A stretch of DNA of 64,000 nt from Tissierella simiarum (GCF_018917865.1 NZ_JAHLPM010000001.1:62001-126000); one strand, 5' to 3'; positions 26,961 through 37,507 are shown, numbered from the stretch's first letter. A program made the numbers and translations. The notes: generated by a model not told the origin, from the sequence alone.

Positions 26961-28847
26961 TTAACTCCAAAAATTTATCTTTTCTAATACATAAAATAAT
27001 ATTTTTTTCCTTTCTGTAATTACCTGTGCTTCACAACTCATCCCAATTTTCATATTAACTTGCTTTCCTTTATAATCATATAAAGGCTTGTTTTCAACAT
27101 TTCCTTCTACTAAATAATATCCAGTAGGATTGTCTTGATCAACTTTTATATCCTTAGAAATTTTAGTTATAGTGCCTATTACTTCACCATATTCACTGGT
27201 GGGAAAAGCATATACATTATATTTAACTTCCATTCCTTCTTTTAACTTACCAATATTATCATTACTTACATATATGCTAACTTTGAATTGAGTATCATCC
27301 TCTGGGATAATAGTTAGAACATTTACCTCATTCATAAGCATATTTCCTTTAACTAATTCAGTATTCATATTGATAGTTCCATTAATTTTAGCTTTAACAA
27401 CTGCATTATCAATATCCACATTTATTTTATTTAAACTATTCTCTAGACTAACTTTATTTTTTTCATAACTCTCTAAATTGTCAATTACATTTTTTAACTC
27501 TGTCATTTTATAATTAACTATACTAGCTAATTCTTTCTCTCCGTTATTATCTAAAAAATCTACCTTGTAATTTTTGGTCTTATCAAGCATTAATTTATTA
27601 TAGACAGCTTCTAAATTTGTTATGTTTAATTCTAATTGCTCTAATTGATTATCTAATTGAACTTGAGTTTCTAACTTATACTTATTTATTGAAAACTCTC
27701 TCTGTTCTTCATTCTGTGCTAGCAATTCTTCTTTACTTATAGAGTTATCTTTTTTAAGCATAAGCTCTTCTAACTGTCTTTCTAATTCAATTATTTTAGG
27801 TTCTAAACTCAATGTATATGAAATTTTATACCCTTCAATAGTACTTAATGCCTTTTCCATTGACAATCTTGAATTTTCTACTTCTTGTCTTGATATTCCA
27901 TAATCCTCTAGCTCTTTATTTATTTCATAAATTTCTCTTGCTTGATAATAAAGCTGCTTTAATTCCCATAATTTATTTTCATATTCTCTATACTGTTTTT
28001 CATATATATTCTCATTAATAAAAAGATTTTTATCTAATTCCACTGAACTTATTATTTTTTTATATCCATTCAAACTATCTTCTATATATTTAATAGAATT
28101 AAACAACAACCTCTCTGATGTACTAAGTTCAATTTCTTTTTTTCTATCATCATACTCTCTTACAAGGGCTTCATAATCAGCAATATATTTTTCATATTTA
28201 TTGAAATATATTTTGTCAGAATCACTTTTAAAATGATTTTTACCTTCTTTAATTGATTTTTCAAATTTTAAAATAAGCTCTTTTTCTTTTTTCATATCAT
28301 TTAATTTTGACAAAGTGTTGTTTAACTCTAGGAGTATTTGCTTGCCTTCGTATGTGATATTGTGCTCCAAGCTCTTGTAGTTTAATAAATAACTAGTGAA
28401 TTTTATATAATATTCCTCTTCATCTAAATTATCTTTGTCAAAATAATTTTTGTCATTCTCTACAGACTTTTTATATTTCTGTAATTTTTCTATTGTATTT
28501 TTTGTTTTAGTAAGTTCATCTTCTATAACTTCTTTATCAGCTATTAGTTGTGAATGATCTATTATATACATTATATCTCCATATTTTATATGTTGACCAT
28601 CTTCCACATTTACTTCTACAATCTCCCCTGAAACTTGATTGTGCACAGTACTTACATGTTCATTTGGTCTAATAATTCCCTGAGCTTTTATAACAATATC
28701 TATCTCACCAAAATACATCCACACTATTGAAATGAATAGCATTACAAGTACCGAATATATAAATATAGAAAAGAAAGGATTAGGTCTTGATTCATATACC
28801 TGTTTGCTATCTGACATCTCCTTCATATCAATAATTATTGGTTTCAT
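26961..28847 (-). CDS. HlyD-family adaptor (membrane fusion) protein
   Basis: 628 residues. A cytoplasmic N-terminus, one membrane helix (about 25-47, FFSIFIYSVLVMLFISIVWM), the lipoyl half-motif GQIVEV-like VSGEIVEVNVEDGQHIKYGD near residue 90, about 370 residues of coiled coil, the second lipoyl half (VVKAKINGTINM), and a beta-barrel C-terminus. The coiled coil is much longer than in LcnD-type adaptors, consistent with reaching a distant partner such as the TolC-like protein. The start overlaps the exporter stop (ATGA). Confidence 0.9.
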   Translation of the reverse strand: MKPIIIDMKEMSDSKQVYESRPNPFFSIFIYSVLVMLFISIVWMYFGEIDIVIKAQGIIRPNEHVSTVHNQVSGEIVEVNVEDGQHIKYGDIMYIIDHSQLIADKEVIEDELTKTKNTIEKLQKYKKSVENDKNYFDKDNLDEEEYYIKFTSYLLNYKSLEHNITYEGKQILLELNNTLSKLNDMKKEKELILKFEKSIKEGKNHFKSDSDKIYFNKYEKYIADYEALVREYDDRKKEIELSTSERLLFNSIKYIEDSLNGYKKIISSVELDKNLFINENIYEKQYREYENKLWELKQLYYQAREIYEINKELEDYGISRQEVENSRLSMEKALSTIEGYKISYTLSLEPKIIELERQLEELMLKKDNSISKEELLAQNEEQREFSINKYKLETQVQLDNQLEQLELNITNLEAVYNKLMLDKTKNYKVDFLDNNGEKELASIVNYKMTELKNVIDNLESYEKNKVSLENSLNKINVDIDNAVVKAKINGTINMNTELVKGNMLMNEVNVLTIIPEDDTQFKVSIYVSNDNIGKLKEGMEVKYNVYAFPTSEYGEVIGTITKISKDIKVDQDNPTGYYLVEGNVENKPLYDYKGKQVNMKIGMSCEAQVITERKKILFYVLEKINFWS

Positions 28848-31060
28848 ATAACACTCTCCTGCAACTCTTCCAACGACTGATTACTTATCAATTTATAATA
28901 TTGCCCTCTTGCTAAAACAAGTTCGTCATGAGTTCCATACTCAATAATTTTTCCCTTATCCATGACAAATATTTTATCACATCTTTTTACTGTGCTTAAT
29001 CTATGAGCAATGATAAATGTAGTAATCCCTTTACTATATTCATCTATGGTTTTCTCAATTGCTCTTTCTGTAATTGAGTCTAGATTACTAGTTGCTTCAT
29101 CAAGAATTAATATATCTGGTTTTTTAAGTATGGCTCTCGTTATTGCTAGTCTTTGTCTTTGACCTCCTGATAAATTAGATCCATTTTCTTCTAGTCGCGT
29201 TTCATACCTTAATGGCAAATCATTTATAAAATCATGAGCCTGTGCCATTTTAGATGCTTCAATTATTTTTTCTGGCTGTGACTCATCAAGACCTAAAGTT
29301 AAATTATTCATTATACTTCCACTGAACAGGAAAGTTTCTTGGGGTATATATGCAATTTTTTCTCTTAGACATTCAATTTGAATATCTTTTATATTGTTTC
29401 CATTTATTAAAATATCTCCTTTTTCAGGTTGATATAAATTCAATAAGAGTTTCACAAGAGTTGTTTTGCCTGAACCACTTTCTCCTACAAAAGCAACCTT
29501 TTCTCCTTGTTTAATATATATGTTTATATCCTCTAATACAAGTTTTCTTGTTCCATATCTAAAAGATACATCTCTTATCTCAATATCTCCATTAAGATTT
29601 TTAAGATTTAATTTTTTGCTTTCATTTTCAGATTTTTCTGGCTCTAAATCTAATATCTCTCCAAGTCTATCAGCAGCTACTATCGCGGTCTGCATCATTG
29701 GTTGTAAATTTATGAGATTTTTAACTGGATCTAAAAAATATGCTAATAAAGAATTAAATGCAATAAGTTGTCCAATTGTAAGGTTGCCTTTCATTACATT
29801 GTAGCCTCCAACCCATAGAATAACCACACCGCCAGTTAATTCAATAAATCCATTTAAAGAACCTTGTAAATTGCTAACCCAACTCAACTTGAAAATACTC
29901 CTTAATAATTTAATAAACTTAATTTCCGTTTCCAAATTTGCTTTCCTCTCTGCATTATATGCTTTCACTGTTTGTATTCCATTTAAAGATTCAACTAAAT
30001 ATGAAGTTAGTTGTGAATTATCCTCCATTTGATTTCTATTTAAGTCTTTATACCATTTATTAAAAGACCAAACGATTATTAAATATAGTAGTACAATAAT
30101 TAGAGTTATACCAAACATATGTGCATTTTGTGAATAAAGTATTGCACCTCCTACTATGGCCATAAGAGTATCTATCATAATAGTAAGAGTTGCACTAGAT
30201 ATAGCATCTCTTACATTAGAAGCATCGTTAAATCTTGATACTATTTCTCCTACCTTTCTTGTCCCAAAAAAGCTCATTGGTAATTCTAGTATATGGTTAT
30301 AATATCCAAGTAATAGTGCTATATCTAACTTCTGACTCAGATATAATAATAAATGCGTTCTAAATGAGTTTAGTAGTAATTTGAATAAATTTAATAATAT
30401 AATGCCTACAGATAATATATGTAAAGTTTTTTCTAAACTTGATGGTAGAATTTCATCTAATAATACTTTAAAATAAAATGCTCCCAATATCCCTAAAAGA
30501 GTATATAGTAATGAAGCTATAAATACATTTATTATTAGCCTTTTCTGGGGTAATAATAGATGAAAAAATCTCTGAAATATTCCTTTAGTTTCATCTCCTT
30601 TTTCAAAAGATATAGTAGGAATAATTAATATTAGTATGCCCGTCCACTGATATTTAGGATACTTGGCCTCACCTTTCTTAACCTCTCCAAAAAATTCTTC
30701 TGGTGTAAGCTTTACTATACCTTCTGCTGGATCAGCTATTATTACCTGCTTTTTAGTTATCTTATGTATTACAACATAATGAAGTAAAGCACCATCAACG
30801 ATTACATGCGCAATGCAAGGTAATGGAAACTCACTAAAAAAAGCTTCTTTATTTCCTTTAACTCCTTTTGCACTAAAACCTAGTTGTTCTGCCGCTTTAA
30901 TAACCCCATATGCATTTGTGCCTTGCTTATCTGTACCTGCAACTTCTCGGATTTTAGTTACTGAAATTTTCAAACCATATTGTTTCGATATAGTTGCTAA
31001 ACAAGCTGCACCACAATCAGTAATATCATATTGTTTTATACAGTAGTATTTGTTAGACAT
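28844..31060 (-). CDS. Peptidase-containing bacteriocin ABC exporter (C39 PCAT)
   Basis: 738 residues: an N-terminal C39 Cys peptidase (Q and Cys in IKQYDITDCGAACLATI near residue 17, His in HYVVIHKI near 95, Asp in IADPAEG near 108), a six-helix membrane domain (about 160-450), and an ATPase domain (Walker A GESGSGKTT near 530, signature LSGGQRQR, Walker B ILILDEATSNLD, H-loop IAHRLSTVKRCD). It should cleave the leader of the double-glycine peptide after GG and export the mature part. First gene of the secretion set, followed directly by the HlyD-type gene. Confidence 0.95.
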   Translation of the reverse strand: MSNKYYCIKQYDITDCGAACLATISKQYGLKISVTKIREVAGTDKQGTNAYGVIKAAEQLGFSAKGVKGNKEAFFSEFPLPCIAHVIVDGALLHYVVIHKITKKQVIIADPAEGIVKLTPEEFFGEVKKGEAKYPKYQWTGILILIIPTISFEKGDETKGIFQRFFHLLLPQKRLIINVFIASLLYTLLGILGAFYFKVLLDEILPSSLEKTLHILSVGIILLNLFKLLLNSFRTHLLLYLSQKLDIALLLGYYNHILELPMSFFGTRKVGEIVSRFNDASNVRDAISSATLTIMIDTLMAIVGGAILYSQNAHMFGITLIIVLLYLIIVWSFNKWYKDLNRNQMEDNSQLTSYLVESLNGIQTVKAYNAERKANLETEIKFIKLLRSIFKLSWVSNLQGSLNGFIELTGGVVILWVGGYNVMKGNLTIGQLIAFNSLLAYFLDPVKNLINLQPMMQTAIVAADRLGEILDLEPEKSENESKKLNLKNLNGDIEIRDVSFRYGTRKLVLEDINIYIKQGEKVAFVGESGSGKTTLVKLLLNLYQPEKGDILINGNNIKDIQIECLREKIAYIPQETFLFSGSIMNNLTLGLDESQPEKIIEASKMAQAHDFINDLPLRYETRLEENGSNLSGGQRQRLAITRAILKKPDILILDEATSNLDSITERAIEKTIDEYSKGITTFIIAHRLSTVKRCDKIFVMDKGKIIEYGTHDELVLARGQYYKLISNQSLEELQESVI

Positions 31061-31827
31061 ATTTAATTCCCTTCAATTTTTATTAAATTGAACAAATTTC
31101 ATAATTTAGAATTGTTGATTTTACTTAATTTTACACAAAATGGAAAATAATTTTCATCCAATTTATCAAATTAATTAACTACACATTAAAATCATACAAA
31201 AAAATGAAACCACTTAATATATACTTGACAAATATGTTTATTTTTTGAGAATATCATGAAATTTCAGCAAGAGATTAAATTGGAACTAATTCTTCTCAAA
31301 TTGATGTGCCAAAACTTACTAATACTCTAAAAAATCTAGTAATTTTGGAGACTGAAGATCTATGACCTTATAGTTTGAAGAAAACCCAATTTTTAGATAT
31401 CATTTTAGTTTTAATGTTTTCAATAAAGTTACATCCGAATCTACTTTTAGTAGATTTTGAATAAGTTAACTGATATACAAGAACTTTAACAATTATTTTA
31501 TGATATAATTATTAAATCTAATGATCTGGATATTATTGATTATGTTTATAAGAATATAATCAATAAGTACAATAGTATTCCAACAATAGCTTACATCTTT
31601 GGGGGAGTTTTGCTCCCCCTTTAGGATTAGATAAATACTTTATCCAAAAATTTTATTAATCTTTCCATCCATATTTGATACTATATTGTCTTTTATTCCT
31701 TTATTCCCCTTCTTTACTTATGTAATATAAAAATATCAAATTATCCCAAAAAATGCATGAGTAATTCACGTAATTTTTCCTTAATATAAATAAAGATAAT
31801 CAAACATACTTCAAGCATAGATAATAT
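31061..31827. other. Intergenic stretch with one GC-rich hairpin
   Basis: About 770 AT-rich bases. The only clear structure is GGGGGAG-TTTTG-CTCCCCC followed by TTT at 31601-31622 (plus strand), a small terminator-like hairpin. A short plus-strand frame before it (about 31500-31624) looks coding-like but has no start or RBS and may be a gene remnant. Confidence 0.5.
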
Positions 31828-32457
31828 CTATAATAATATTCTAAATTTATTCCACCTAGGTTTTACATATCCAAGTTGAATTCCTTTAGTTATTGCTTCA
31901 ATAGCCGAATTAACTTTCAATTTATTAAAAATACATTGTATATGATTAGATACTGTTCGTTCACTTATATATAACATATTCGCTATATCTTTTCTTTTAT
32001 ATCCACTACATAATTTTTGTAAAACTTTTTTTTCACTATCAGTAAGCTCCTCTAATAATATATCATCATATGGAAAATAAATATCTCCATTATTGATTTT
32101 AATAAGAATACTAACTAGATCACTAGGTTCTATATTCTTATTTACAAATCCTTTTGCACCTATTTTTTTTGCTTCCATTCTATATACAGGTAAATCATGT
32201 CCTGTCAATATTACAATCTTTGTTTCTGGCATCGCAGTTAATATTTTTTTTGTTAATAATAACCCATCTTCGTCACTTATATTTCGTAAATCAATATCAA
32301 TCAATACGATATCAATTTTTGTTTCTTTAATAAAGTATATTACTTTGTTTATATCATCTATTATATTAAAAGTAGTTATCTTAGGATGATTTTCTAATAC
32401 AATTTTTAAACTTTTTGCAAATAATGCATGATCATCTATTAATAAAATATTTATAAT
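31828..32457 (-). CDS. NarL/LuxR-type response regulator without an ATG start
   Basis: Receiver domain with the acidic pair in ILLIDDHALF, the phospho-acceptor Asp in IVLIDIDLRN, Thr in VILTGHD and Lys in FVNKN, then a LuxR-type HTH (ELTDSEKKVLQKLCSGYKR followed by DIANMLYISERTVSNHI). The first ATG in frame (32304) would cut away the first half of the receiver. The frame continues upstream to a TGA with only ATT/ATA codons just after GAGGGAG (32461-32467), so the start is probably ATT at 32457 or ATA at 32454, or the start has been lost. No histidine kinase is adjacent. It may control the exporter operon downstream. Confidence 0.75.
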   Translation of the reverse strand: MINILLIDDHALFAKSLKIVLENHPKITTFNIIDDINKVIYFIKETKIDIVLIDIDLRNISDEDGLLLTKKILTAMPETKIVILTGHDLPVYRMEAKKIGAKGFVNKNIEPSDLVSILIKINNGDIYFPYDDILLEELTDSEKKVLQKLCSGYKRKDIANMLYISERTVSNHIQCIFNKLKVNSAIEAITKGIQLGYVKPRWNKFRILL

Positions 32458-33140
32458 AATCTCCCTCTTTCATTAATATTCTAATTATTATTTCAATCTC
32501 TTTCAGATTATTTTAGAAAAGTATATACTTTCAATAACTTAATTTGTTCTTTTATTGAAATTAATCATTTTTTATTTTTAATAGTATCTAATTTATTTTA
32601 ATTAAACGCCTTTCCATTATCTTTAAATATAAGAATTAGATACTTCTTCATTTTATTTTAATCCAACTTTTCATTCATATTTAGATGCATTTCGCAATTT
32701 AAAGAAAATATAAGTTAAATAACTAAAATGATCTATTGATTTTTACTTGTTTTTAATATAAAGTTTATAATTTCTCAGTCAGCCAACTTATTTCTTTTTT
32801 ATAATCCTATATTATCTTTTAATAAAAAATTGGAATAATAATCATAAAAAAGAACTTATCAAATTCTTCCAATTTCTTATTACAAACCTAAGTCTTTTTC
32901 TTTGGAGTTATATCATAACATAAAATAATTTTATACTTATAAACCTAGTCATTAAAGTTAAAATACATTTAAACTTGAAAATTAAATCTGTAATTTTTTT
33001 ATAATGATAACTATAATCTTGAAATATAAAATTTAATGTAATATAGTAAATTTAAATCTGCTCAAATAGTTATCTTTGACTTATTAAAATTATTCTAAAC
33101 TTCTTCTTATAAGTAGAAGTTATCTTACAAAGCTTTTTAT

Positions 33141-33219
33141 AAATGTGCTTTTCCAGCTTCATTGAAGCCTATAATTCTAGCAACTATATATTGGTCTAAC
33201 TCAATAATATATTTATGAT
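33141..33219 (-). pseudogene. Decayed Walker A trace of an ABC ATPase
   Basis: A minus-strand frame reads DQYIVARIIGFNEAGKAHL, close to the ABC motif VARIxGFNGAGKSTL with the P-loop changed (GxNEAGKA) and a stop right after. Too short to be a gene; a likely ghost. Confidence 0.4.
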
Positions 33220-33752
33220 TTATATAAAAATTCAAATAACCGTAGGAAAATAATGATTTTAGAAATTATAAAATTAATTTATATATAGTGGAAATATAAT
33301 CTACAAGTTTTACTAAAAAAATAGAAAGGTCATTGGAAGATACCGTATTATGAACAAAAAATAAAGTAGAAAAAATATTGAAAATAACTTTATAGAAAAA
33401 CAAATTATAAATATATAAATCTAATAAATGTTGCTATGGAACTCCTAAAATATAAGAAAATTAGGATCTAAACCATATGTATTTAACAATTAAGTCTCCC
33501 CCCTTTTTTAAGTATCAATAAGAATTCTAAGCAATTTAGCAAAATCCAACCCTCTTACTTTCCCATTTATATAGATATCTAAATATATTGCTGTTCTTAG
33601 TAGACTCACATCTAACATATAACTCAAACAGTATTGTCTTATTTATTATAATAGTATAGGAAGTTATAATTTACAATTTGCCTAGATTATTTTAATAATT
33701 AATCCATATTGATTATAGCATTCAATAGATTAATTTTATAGTCTTAATGATT

Positions 33753-33820
33753 AAAGTCGTCCTTTCCAGGGATCGTTTTAGTTATACTTAACACAATCTT
33801 AGAAAATAGACGACTTTTTT
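33753..33820 (+). terminator. Hairpin with T-run downstream of the symporter gene
   Basis: AAAGTCGTC pairs with GACGACTTT across about 48 bases and is followed by TTTTTT on the plus strand. It lies beyond the 3' end of the minus-strand symporter gene. It could be a bidirectional terminator or part of a small plus-strand RNA. Confidence 0.4.
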
Positions 33821-33853
33821 TATTGGTAATTTTAATTATTCAATATTATAAAA

Positions 33854-35821
33854 TTAAGCATATTTTTTTATGGCTTCTCTACCTTTTTGTGTTACAACAA
33901 TTTTTCTCTTAAACAATCCTTTTTCAATAATGTAACCTTGTCTTGTCAAATGTGAAGTAACACTTGATACCTTTAAAGATTTCCATTTTTGATCTTTAAT
34001 ATATTGACCTACATTTTTTGATGATTCATCAGCTGTCTTTAATAGCCCAACATATAACTTATTTAATCCATCTTCGTTCATTTCTGCTTCTTTTTTATCT
34101 AATTGTGGCAGTACATCCTTTGATTTTTCTGTTACATTAAACTCATAAAACTTACTACCTATAAGACCAGCTCTTTCAATATAACCACCACGGTCTAATT
34201 TTTCAATAGATGAATTGGAAGTCTTTGAATCTACTCCTAATGCATCTGTAATATCTGCCATATATTTATGTCCATTTCTTATTAACTCTAATACAGAAAT
34301 ATCAGTTTCATTTAATGTAACTTTTTCTCTCTTACCTTTATTTACCTTGAAATTCCAATCTGCTTGACCATAATACTTAGAAGGCTTCATTCCAGAAGCT
34401 ATTACACCCACTATAACAGTTACTACAAATCCTATAATTGCAAGGTGAGTCCATTTACCAACACTAAAAATTCCTAATAATTCTGTAAGTGTTAAAGCTG
34501 CCATTGTTAACATTCCTACTAAAACACCCCATAATGCTCCATTTGAATTAAATTTAGGCCAAATAGCTCCGAAACAAAGTAATACTGCAGGTGGTACTAA
34601 CCAAGCATTGGCAAATGCAAATAAATAAGTTGGTCCTCCCGGGAAGTAACATAATGCCCATGTTAATATTCCAACAAGTAACATTATTATCTTGCTTGCC
34701 CTTAATGTTGTCTTAGCATCTGCTTTAGGATTAATCATCCTTTGATAAATATCTCTAGTAGCAGTTGATGATGCTCCTATTGCAGCTGTGGATGCTGTAG
34801 AGATAGATGCAGCTACAGAACCAATAATAAAAAATGATGAAATAAAGGGTGGAAATAAACTTGCAAATACTCCATATGCTGCTGTAGGTAACATTTTTCC
34901 TCCACCAAGAGTAAAGGATTCAGGCATTACTGCTCCAGCATATGCACCTATGAAAGCAAGAGGAATCATAAATACTGTAATTAACAATACCCCTGCTATA
35001 GCAAATGATCTCTTTGCAATCTTTTCATTTCTACAAGAAGCAATTTTCATCCAGTAGTAGTTATTACCCCAAACTAAAGCAGCTCCGAAAAGTAAGATAA
35101 AAGTCAATGCACTGGGATACTGTAAAGACATAATTTCCATACTTCCACCTGTAATTCCTTCTGTAAATACATTGGCTCCTCCCCAATGAGATTGTAGAAA
35201 TTCTATTCCCCCATATTTTTTTACAGCCATTGTTAAGAATAAAGGAACGACTATTATACCAACGGATACTTGGAAAAAGTCTGTTATTGTTGCTGCCCAC
35301 AAGCCACTAATATAGGTAAATGCAAGAATTATAGCAAAGATTATTGCAAGAACAACTCCTTGTGACCAACCTACAAATCCAGAAACTATACCAACTACAG
35401 ACATAATATTATTAGCCAAGATTCCACATAGGCCTATAATAGTACCAGTAGCGACTACATTTCTTACTTTACTGTCATACCTCATTTCCAAGTACTCTGG
35501 AAGTGTTTGGGCTCCATTTACTCTAATAAATTTAGAGAATACTAATCCATAGAATATAAGACCTAATGCAGAATATATAATTCCCCATGTAAGAGAACCT
35601 TTAATCCCATATAAAACAGAGTATCCTGGTGCTAAAGATACAGTTGTACCAGCAAATCCTATAGCTGCTACTCCCATAATATTTATTAATAGGCTTACTT
35701 CCCTACCTGCTAATATATAGTCTGAAGCATCGGATACCCACTTTTTACTAATAACTCCTGCTCCAATCATTATTAGAGCAAAAATAACAAATAAAATACT
35801 AAAAATAACTTGCACATCCAT
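33854..35821 (-). CDS. Sodium:solute symporter with two C-terminal winged-helix domains
   Basis: 655 residues. Residues 1 to about 480 form a 13-helix SSS-family transporter (SDASDYILAGREVSLL at the start, AAIGFAGTTVSLAPGYSV, SSTATRDIYQRMI). About 170 soluble residues follow with two winged-helix-like units: NETDISVLELIRNGHKYMAD (near 495) ending in GSKFYEFNVTEKS, and a second with SSVTSHLTRQGYIIEKGLFKRK ending TQKGREAIKKYA. DNA-binding-type folds on a symporter are unusual. Last gene of the sigma-54 cluster, so it probably imports the compound degraded by the upstream enzymes. ATG start with AGAGGTGG. Confidence 0.88.
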   Translation of the reverse strand: MDVQVIFSILFVIFALIMIGAGVISKKWVSDASDYILAGREVSLLINIMGVAAIGFAGTTVSLAPGYSVLYGIKGSLTWGIIYSALGLIFYGLVFSKFIRVNGAQTLPEYLEMRYDSKVRNVVATGTIIGLCGILANNIMSVVGIVSGFVGWSQGVVLAIIFAIILAFTYISGLWAATITDFFQVSVGIIVVPLFLTMAVKKYGGIEFLQSHWGGANVFTEGITGGSMEIMSLQYPSALTFILLFGAALVWGNNYYWMKIASCRNEKIAKRSFAIAGVLLITVFMIPLAFIGAYAGAVMPESFTLGGGKMLPTAAYGVFASLFPPFISSFFIIGSVAASISTASTAAIGASSTATRDIYQRMINPKADAKTTLRASKIIMLLVGILTWALCYFPGGPTYLFAFANAWLVPPAVLLCFGAIWPKFNSNGALWGVLVGMLTMAALTLTELLGIFSVGKWTHLAIIGFVVTVIVGVIASGMKPSKYYGQADWNFKVNKGKREKVTLNETDISVLELIRNGHKYMADITDALGVDSKTSNSSIEKLDRGGYIERAGLIGSKFYEFNVTEKSKDVLPQLDKKEAEMNEDGLNKLYVGLLKTADESSKNVGQYIKDQKWKSLKVSSVTSHLTRQGYIIEKGLFKRKIVVTQKGREAIKKYA

Positions 35822-35889
35822 TTTTATTCCACCTCTTAGATTTTATTTTAAATACTAATTGTATAAATTTGAAGTGTTATATATCCTTA

Positions 35890-36663
35890 TTATTCTTCTA
35901 CTATACCAACAGCCCTAATCCACCCTGCACTAGCATCCTTAATTTTTATTGGAAGACAAATTATTTCAGATCCAGTTACTGGTAGTTTATCAAGATTTGT
36001 AAGTTTCTCTATATGAAGATAAGCTTCATCCATACCAGCCCTATGTCCTTCCCAAATAATTGAACTGTCTCCTGTACGATTAAACTCCTCTCCAATTAGA
36101 GGTAATGGTCTATCCCAGCTCCATCCATCCGTTCCCATAACTCTGACACCTTGATCAATTAACCACAAAGTAGCTTCCTTACTCATTCCGCAACCAGCAG
36201 TTAAAAATCTTTCTGTTCCCCAATATTGAGGTGCACCTGTCATTATTAGAACGATATCTCCTTTTTTTAACTTATAATTAATCTTTGCAAAATAATCAAT
36301 AAAATCTTTGCTCATTACTTTATATCCATCTGGCTTATCCCTAAAGTCTACTACAACCCCATGTCCAAAAAACCAATCTAAAGGTACTTCATCAATGGTC
36401 CATGCCCTTTCCCCTTTATTCATGGTTGGATAAAAATGATATGGTGCATCAATATGAGTTCCAGTGTGAGTTGATAATGTTACAAATTCAATTGCCCATC
36501 CATTTCCATCTGGCAAATCGTCTACTGTCGCATTTCCAAAGAAACTTGCCATTTCTTCAGCAGTATCTTTATGATTATTATATACTATTTGAGGTCTTTG
36601 ATTTGGTGGATCACTTGGTAAATCACTTTCTAGTGAAATGCTTAAATCAATAATCTTTTTCAT
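35890..36663 (-). CDS. Cyclase/kynurenine-formamidase-like metal hydrolase
   Basis: 257 residues of the cyclase family (PF04199-like). The metal-binding signature HTGTHIDAPYHF (near residue 85) is present, with DLSxxLE near the start. Family members hydrolyse formyl-kynurenine, cyclic amides or related bonds; the substrate here is unknown. It lies between the keto-acid cleavage enzyme (22 bp) and the symporter, so it probably acts early on the imported compound. ATG with AAGGAG RBS. Confidence 0.85.
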   Translation of the reverse strand: MKKIIDLSISLESDLPSDPPNQRPQIVYNNHKDTAEEMASFFGNATVDDLPDGNGWAIEFVTLSTHTGTHIDAPYHFYPTMNKGERAWTIDEVPLDWFFGHGVVVDFRDKPDGYKVMSKDFIDYFAKINYKLKKGDIVLIMTGAPQYWGTERFLTAGCGMSKEATLWLIDQGVRVMGTDGWSWDRPLPLIGEEFNRTGDSSIIWEGHRAGMDEAYLHIEKLTNLDKLPVTGSEIICLPIKIKDASAGWIRAVGIVEE

Positions 36664-36685
36664 TATTCATTCTCCTTCTGTAAAG

Positions 36686-37507
36686 TTATTTTTTTAATCC
36701 TAATATTTCTCTTGCTTCATCTGGAGTAGCTACTTCATTGCCACTTTCTCTTATGATATTTGCTGCACGAAGAACAAATTGTTTATTTGATTCTGCTAAT
36801 TGACCTTTTGCAAACATTATGTTATCTTCCATACCTACTCTTATATGTCCACCCATCGCTATGGCAGCTAATATAATTGGCATATGTCCCCTACCAATAC
36901 CTAATGCAGACCAAGTTGATCCTTCTGGTATTAAACTCTTTAAATAAACTAAATTTTCTACAGTGGCAGCCGTTCCCCCCGCTGCTCCTAAAACAAACTG
37001 ATAATGGACAGGTGCCTTTAATATACCTTTTTTCACATAGTACTCTGCATTATAAATCATACCTGCATCAAAAATTTCAATTTCTGGTTTAACTCCGTAT
37101 TCTTGCATAGTTAGTCCTAATTCTTCTAGGAACTTCGGTGTGTTTAAAAATACTGAACTATGTTGCCAATTCATAGATCCACAATCATACGATGCCATTT
37201 CTGGTCTAATAGTTTTTAAATGAGCTTGTCTTGTTTCATCTGTAGCATTTAAATCACCAGAAGTTGTGCAGTTAATCACAATATCACATTTTTCTTTAAT
37301 AAGTGCTACTGTTTCCTCAAATTTTGCTTTATCCATAGTGCCATTGCCTTCATCATCTCTCATATGAAGATGTGCAATTGCAGCCCCCGCTTTATAACAT
37401 TCATATACATCCTCTGCAATCTCTTTAGGTGTCATAGGAACGTTAGGGTTATCTTTCTTTGTAGGCCATGCACCAGTTGGTGCAACAGTAATAATAGTTT
37501 TTGCCAT
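36686..37507 (-). CDS. Beta-keto acid cleavage enzyme (BKACE/Kce family)
   Basis: 273 residues from the ATG at 37507, which follows AAGGAGG; the open frame extends 23 codons upstream without an RBS. The zinc ligands His46 and His48 (AHLHMRD) match the Kce positions, and a later conserved Glu is in RVGMEDN. Family enzymes react a beta-keto acid with acetyl-CoA to give acetoacetate and a new acyl-CoA; Kce uses 3-keto-5-aminohexanoate in lysine fermentation. Other lysine-fermentation genes (kdd, kal, kamA) are absent, so the substrate may be different. Lies between thiolase and cyclase genes. Confidence 0.93.
   Translation of the reverse strand: MAKTIITVAPTGAWPTKKDNPNVPMTPKEIAEDVYECYKAGAAIAHLHMRDDEGNGTMDKAKFEETVALIKEKCDIVINCTTSGDLNATDETRQAHLKTIRPEMASYDCGSMNWQHSSVFLNTPKFLEELGLTMQEYGVKPEIEIFDAGMIYNAEYYVKKGILKAPVHYQFVLGAAGGTAATVENLVYLKSLIPEGSTWSALGIGRGHMPIILAAIAMGGHIRVGMEDNIMFAKGQLAESNKQFVLRAANIIRESGNEVATPDEAREILGLKK

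Larger units (their letters stand above)
32468..33853. other. Long AT-rich region without intact genes
   Basis: Nearly 1.4 kb without a supported gene. It contains a decayed ABC-ATPase-like trace (33141-33219, minus) and a distal hairpin (33753-33820). The low complexity and the trace suggest an old degraded region. Confidence 0.6.

Noticed and set aside
31500-31624. Coding-like frame ending near the GC-rich hairpin
   Set aside because: No start codon with RBS and no family match; at most a gene remnant.
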